A DNA stretch of 11,134 bases from Fragilaria radians (taxonomy: Eukaryota > Bacillariophyta > Fragilariophyceae > Fragilariales > Fragilariaceae), in the NCBI GenBank assembly GCA_900642245.1, contig CAAAJI010000682.1, positions 22,677 through 33,810 on the forward strand. The letters are read 5' to 3'. Shown here piece after piece: positions 8,007 to 11,134 of the stretch. Each line of letters opens with the position of its first letter. Within the stretch, counting starts at the first letter, position 1. Made by a program: the position numbers and the translations under genes. Under the pieces are notes generated by a model. The model worked only from the letters and a program-made list of their open reading frames with translations. It had not been told where the DNA came from and searched no databases.

Positions 8007-8546
8007 CTGCCTAGATGGGCGCCTTGGTGAGGGTTACGTACAGGGGTCCAACACAAATAGATTTTACTGAAGAGAGTGAAGTTTCAGTTCTTGTGATCTT
8101 TCAGCAAAGATCCCTGTGGATTCCAATCTCAGCTGCTTTACGTGCTTTAGTTCACCAAAATTTGCTGAGTTTTGTCAGATTTTGCGCTTGGTCTATGTTA
8201 TTGCTTGGGCCTAAGCCTCCACTTGCGCAATATCCAGTGTTTATAGTATGCCTTGCAACTTCATTCAAAAGGCAGATCCACAAGTGGAAAATCTTAAGAT
8301 GTGGCTTTTAAGGATTTATATGCGTTCCTGGTTCTGAAAATCCGTGTGTTATCCCACCAGTGCTCACCAGGCCGGTAACCATGCTTTCACGAGGGATTTA
8401 ACGTTTACTCCTCCACTCTGCAACTACTCCCATAGCACTTCAACGTGGGATTTATGCAGTTTTCTTCTGCTTCTCAGCTGGGAGCGTCAAAGAGGAATGT
8501 GCGTTCAAAATTCTCGGTTTATGCTTGAAGAGGGAGAGCCACGATT

Positions 8547-8624
8547 TAAGGAGTTTCTTGCTTCTTCCGCACTTTGTCTTAAGGTGTTTAAAGGTGTTTT
8601 TAGGAGTTTCATTGCTTCTCCCGC
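8547..8624. repeat. Imperfect 25-bp direct repeat pair
   Basis: A unit of the form AGGAGTTTC(A)TTGCTTCTTCCGCA occurs at about 8547-8571 and, with single changes, at 8600-8624, a 53-bp step. Between them AAGGTGTTT appears twice, at 8581-8589 and 8591-8599. This indicates local duplication in an otherwise featureless region. No function is evident. Confidence 0.65.
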
Positions 8625-8834
8625 AAAATGCATTTGGATATAGCCAATTAAGCCTGGCATGGGTCATACGGAATCATTCCCAGCTTGCTATTTTTCTGTA
8701 GGTATGACGCTACCAGGTTTTAGACGTTTCTTTTCTTGTTTTATAGAGTTGTCTCTCTGAGGTTATAGTTCAGTGTTAGGACCTTTTGAGCAGTCGAGCA
8801 GAAAAGTATTTTTGACAAATAACAGACAATGAAT

Positions 8835-8846
8835 ACACACACACAC
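8835..8846. repeat. (AC)6 microsatellite
   Basis: Six AC dinucleotides in a row. It is short and has no evident role. Confidence 0.9.
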
Positions 8847-9050
8847 ATACAAGCGTTTCAGCTTTGTATTTACCTTTGTAGCTAAGGGAGTCTGGGTCCT
8901 GATAAGCTGGAAAGACAAAATAGTTCTAAAATAAATTTATGCTTTAAAATATAATTTTCTATAAATATGAGCCTATAATTTAATTTGCTACTTTCTATCT
9001 TATAGATAAGAGGATTGCTATAACTGCCGCTGCGAACCCTTTTCTGAACC

Positions 9051-9111
9051 GTTAAGATGTGCCAAAGATTATTCTAACATATATCTTAACTTCTCCAACA
9101 TGCCAAAGATT
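9051..9111. repeat. Short inverted and direct repeats
   Basis: GTTAAGAT at 9051-9058 is the inverse complement of ATCTTAAC at 9083-9090, allowing an 8-bp stem with a 24-nt loop. The 11-mer TGCCAAAGATT also occurs twice, at 9060-9070 and 9101-9111. The two overlap. This may be a small regulatory or duplicated patch, or chance in AT-rich DNA. Confidence 0.45.
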
Positions 9112-10497
9112 TAACAGTCAATCATCTTGTTTAGCAAATTTTAGATATCCATGATAATAGCAACTGAAAAATGGCAATGAAAAGTATCTTTAATGAATAG
9201 AACAAAATAAATAGCACCATTTGCCAAAAATACTTGACGCTACTTAACCAGTCCACGTTCAGCTGGTAAAGCTAAAATAATTAAACTATCACAATATCTT
9301 ACCAGAATCTGCATGTTAATAATTTGTGTTACAACCTCAGTGTATATCCTTTTGCAGGTGAATTTCGATATTTTGAGTCTTCTAATCAGGAGAAAAACAT
9401 CTCCGTTCAAGAACTCAAAGTTAAGTCTCTAAAGCCTTGAAGCATCTCTATTCCAAGAGTAAGTTTTCGCTTTTATCAAACGTGTGCGTGTGTCGTAAGA
9501 CCACTAGCCACGACTGGTAATTTTTACTCGAGTTAATTTTATAATGAATTTATCAGCATTCTGAACCGGCTGATTCCTTCACATTAACTCCCCCCCGTGC
9601 TGGTAAATGTATTTTCTTATTCGGACCTTCTTCGGCCTTCCTTAATTTCTCCTTTTCCTGGCTTCTTCACTCATGTGCAATTTTCTTCAATTATCATACA
9701 GGCTTTTCACATCGGGCTTTCTATGATTTTAAGTCGCTACTGAACAATTTCTTTTCCACGATCATCTGCTCCACTTATTCCAAAAACCATATGTTTTTTT
9801 GTATGAACTCACAATACACACTCCACACAACAGCTGGGAAGGGAAGGGTAGTGAAATTTTTAAACATAAAGTCTATCCCTAACTCACTCATTTAGATTTT
9901 GCTGGAGTTCAAATGGTATTCTGAGAGGTTTGATACTTTCTTTTTATAGATTAAGTATTTCAAAACCCTGCTTAGATTCTATTCCGACATCTTAAATCAT
10001 GTGTTTTTGACATTTACATTCCAATTGTAGACCTCACGGAACACCATGAACTACACTACACCTGAAACAAAAACGCAAAATTTTACTTCAAAAATGAATG
10101 CGATAACCTAGATCCTACCCGTAGAATATACAACATTGATAAGTTTGATCCTGCAACTGCCTTTATCTCACCTGGGTGTACAATTTTCCATTTGTGTCTC
10201 AAAAGATTCTCCTGACTATGAAGGACCTGCCTGTATGAAATATTTATGATCACATATTAAATATGCTTTTAAAAGTTGGAAAATCTGTAAAAGGGAAATT
10301 CGTTGCCAGAAAATTTTGGGTCAAATAGATTATGCCCTTCATATACATCTGACGTTATATCTCAATTGGAACATTAGAACTTACCAAAATTCTTTTCTCA
10401 AGTAATGTCAGTCGTTTACTAAAGTAACTAGCCAGTACATTGTGATTGCAGTACAATGACCCTGCAAGCTTTGTCGACACTTATTAAAAGATAAAAG

Positions 10498-11134
10498 ATG
10501 GATCAAAAACAAAGTCCGCTCCTGTCAAGAGTTGTAGAATCATTGCAATACAAAAGTTCTATCGCTGGTGGAAAACTGCGTTCGACTATATCAGAACGAA
10601 ACGAACTTGAGAGTGACTCAACAAGTAGTAAAGACATCAACCTATCAAAGAATAGCATTCTTGTAGGTCGTGATGAAGAATCCAGGCAACTGCTGGAATG
10701 CATGAATCGTATCATTGAACAACAATCAACTGAAGTAGTAGTCATTCACGGAACATCCGGCTGTGGGAAAAGTTCATTGGTACAATCATTTGCAAGGAAA
10801 CTTCCAACAGAAGTTCTCTATGTTGAAGGTAAATTTGATCAGCTTCAATCACATGCTCCATATTCTGCGCTTGTTACAGCTTCAGATCAACTCTGTCGAC
10901 AAATTTTGAATAAGAAGAATTGTGGTGAAATTCGTGATCGAGTTCGATCCGTCTTAGGTCCTGAAGTCAATCTTCTAGGAAATCTGATCCCAAAGTTGGT
11001 TCAAATAAGTGAAGATGATTCCGATCAAGTAAGCATTATGAATAAAGAAGAAAATATGGGAAAGTCTTTTAAGAGATTTAAGCAACTATTTCGATCCTTT
11101 CTCCGTTCGGTGGCTTCGTCAGAGAATCCTCTAA
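10498..11134 (+). CDS. AAA/STAND-type P-loop ATPase of a signalling protein, 5' part
   Basis: This is an open frame of 212 codons running off the window. An in-frame TAA at 10492-10494 lies just before the ATG, and the start has A at -3 and G at +4, so this start is well supported if the 5' end is unspliced. Residues 1-52 are polar and Ser-rich. Then come ILVGRDEE (54-61), VVVIHGTSGCGKSSLV (80-95; Walker A GTSGCGKS at 85-92), VEGKFDQLQ (109-117), PYSALV (121-126) and SVLGPEVNLLGNLIPKLV (151-168). The sequence ends at SENPL, just before where Walker B is expected. The GKFDQ..PYSAL..L block is typical of the AAA_16-like ATPase module in cyanobacterial HstK-type Ser/Thr and histidine kinases and in related diatom proteins, as I recall them. 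The role is probably cytosolic signalling; the downstream output domain (kinase, cyclase or other) is outside the window. No kinase domain precedes the ATPase here. Confidence 0.85.
   Translation, partial: MDQKQSPLLSRVVESLQYKSSIAGGKLRSTISERNELESDSTSSKDINLSKNSILVGRDEESRQLLECMNRIIEQQSTEVVVIHGTSGCGKSSLVQSFARKLPTEVLYVEGKFDQLQSHAPYSALVTASDQLCRQILNKKNCGEIRDRVRSVLGPEVNLLGNLIPKLVQISEDDSDQVSIMNKEENMGKSFKRFKQLFRSFLRSVASSENPL

Larger units (their letters stand above)
8007..10497. other. Long intergenic region, no supported gene
   Basis: Open frames of 71 to 99 codons occur here (8015-8311 and 8344-8643 on plus, 8452-8667 on minus). None shows a motif or family resemblance, and two of them overlap on opposite strands. 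I therefore call no gene. From 8900 on the sequence is AT-rich with no frame of note. The part next to 10498 presumably holds the promoter and 5' UTR of the ATPase gene, but no clear TATA box or initiator stands out. Short repeats inside it are listed separately. Confidence 0.55.

Noticed and set aside
8340..8382. CCGGTAACCA followed by TG as a primer-binding site and LTR end for element A
   Set aside because: It does not resemble a tRNA 3' end that I know, and it lies about a kilobase from the gag start with no second LTR copy to test it.
8015..8643. Two plus-strand open frames of 98 and 99 codons as possible genes
   Set aside because: No motif, no family resemblance, overlap with an opposite-strand frame, and frames of this length are expected by chance over 2.5 kb.
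8452..8667. Minus-strand 71-codon Lys-rich frame
   Set aside because: It lies on the internal repeat of this region, which explains its repeated KK/CGRS pattern. No support as a protein.
10503..10745. Minus-strand 80-codon frame inside the ATPase gene
   Set aside because: It is the reverse shadow of a clear P-loop ATPase; the Ser/Asp-rich composition is that of an antisense frame.

Overview
The window is nuclear DNA of a microbial eukaryote, most probably a diatom. There are two grounds for this. The decayed gag-pol relics resemble the Ty1/copia elements of diatoms (the CoDi group). The one intact gene, at the right edge, belongs to a P-loop ATPase signalling family that I recall as common in diatoms and cyanobacteria. 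Base composition is AT-rich, with long non-coding stretches and no bacterial-style operons. The genus is not resolved; a low-GC pennate diatom would fit, but that is inference.

Layout from left to right. Positions 1-410 hold no recognised gene, only a possible short exon with splice-like borders. Positions 411-1194 (minus) are a broken N-terminal half of a copia Gag (element B). Positions 1608-2880 (plus) read as a decayed, unidentified protein-like region ending at two AATAAA hexamers. Positions 2994-7359 (minus) are a near full-length but dead gag-pol of a second copia element (element A), in the order Gag, protease, integrase, linker, reverse transcriptase, RNase H. It carries many stops and frameshifts. 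Two large internal losses remove the catalytic cores of integrase and reverse transcriptase.

Upstream of gag A lies a tandem array of a 59-60 bp unit (7651-7890), with older, decayed units on its gag-facing side to about 7515. A TATA-like site for minus-strand transcription sits at 7999-8006. Positions 8007-10497 contain no supported gene, only short repeats.

Positions 10498 to the window end (plus) are the 5' part of an intact gene. It encodes an AAA/STAND-type ATPase module (Walker A plus the conserved block after it) like that of bacterial-type multidomain signalling kinases. The left two thirds of the window is therefore a graveyard of retroelements, and the right third is the intergenic upstream region and 5' end of a host gene. 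I found no CRISPR array, tRNA, rRNA or prokaryotic mobile element, and no convincing new system. The best leads are the graded tandem array, the unidentified plus-strand relic and the signalling gene.
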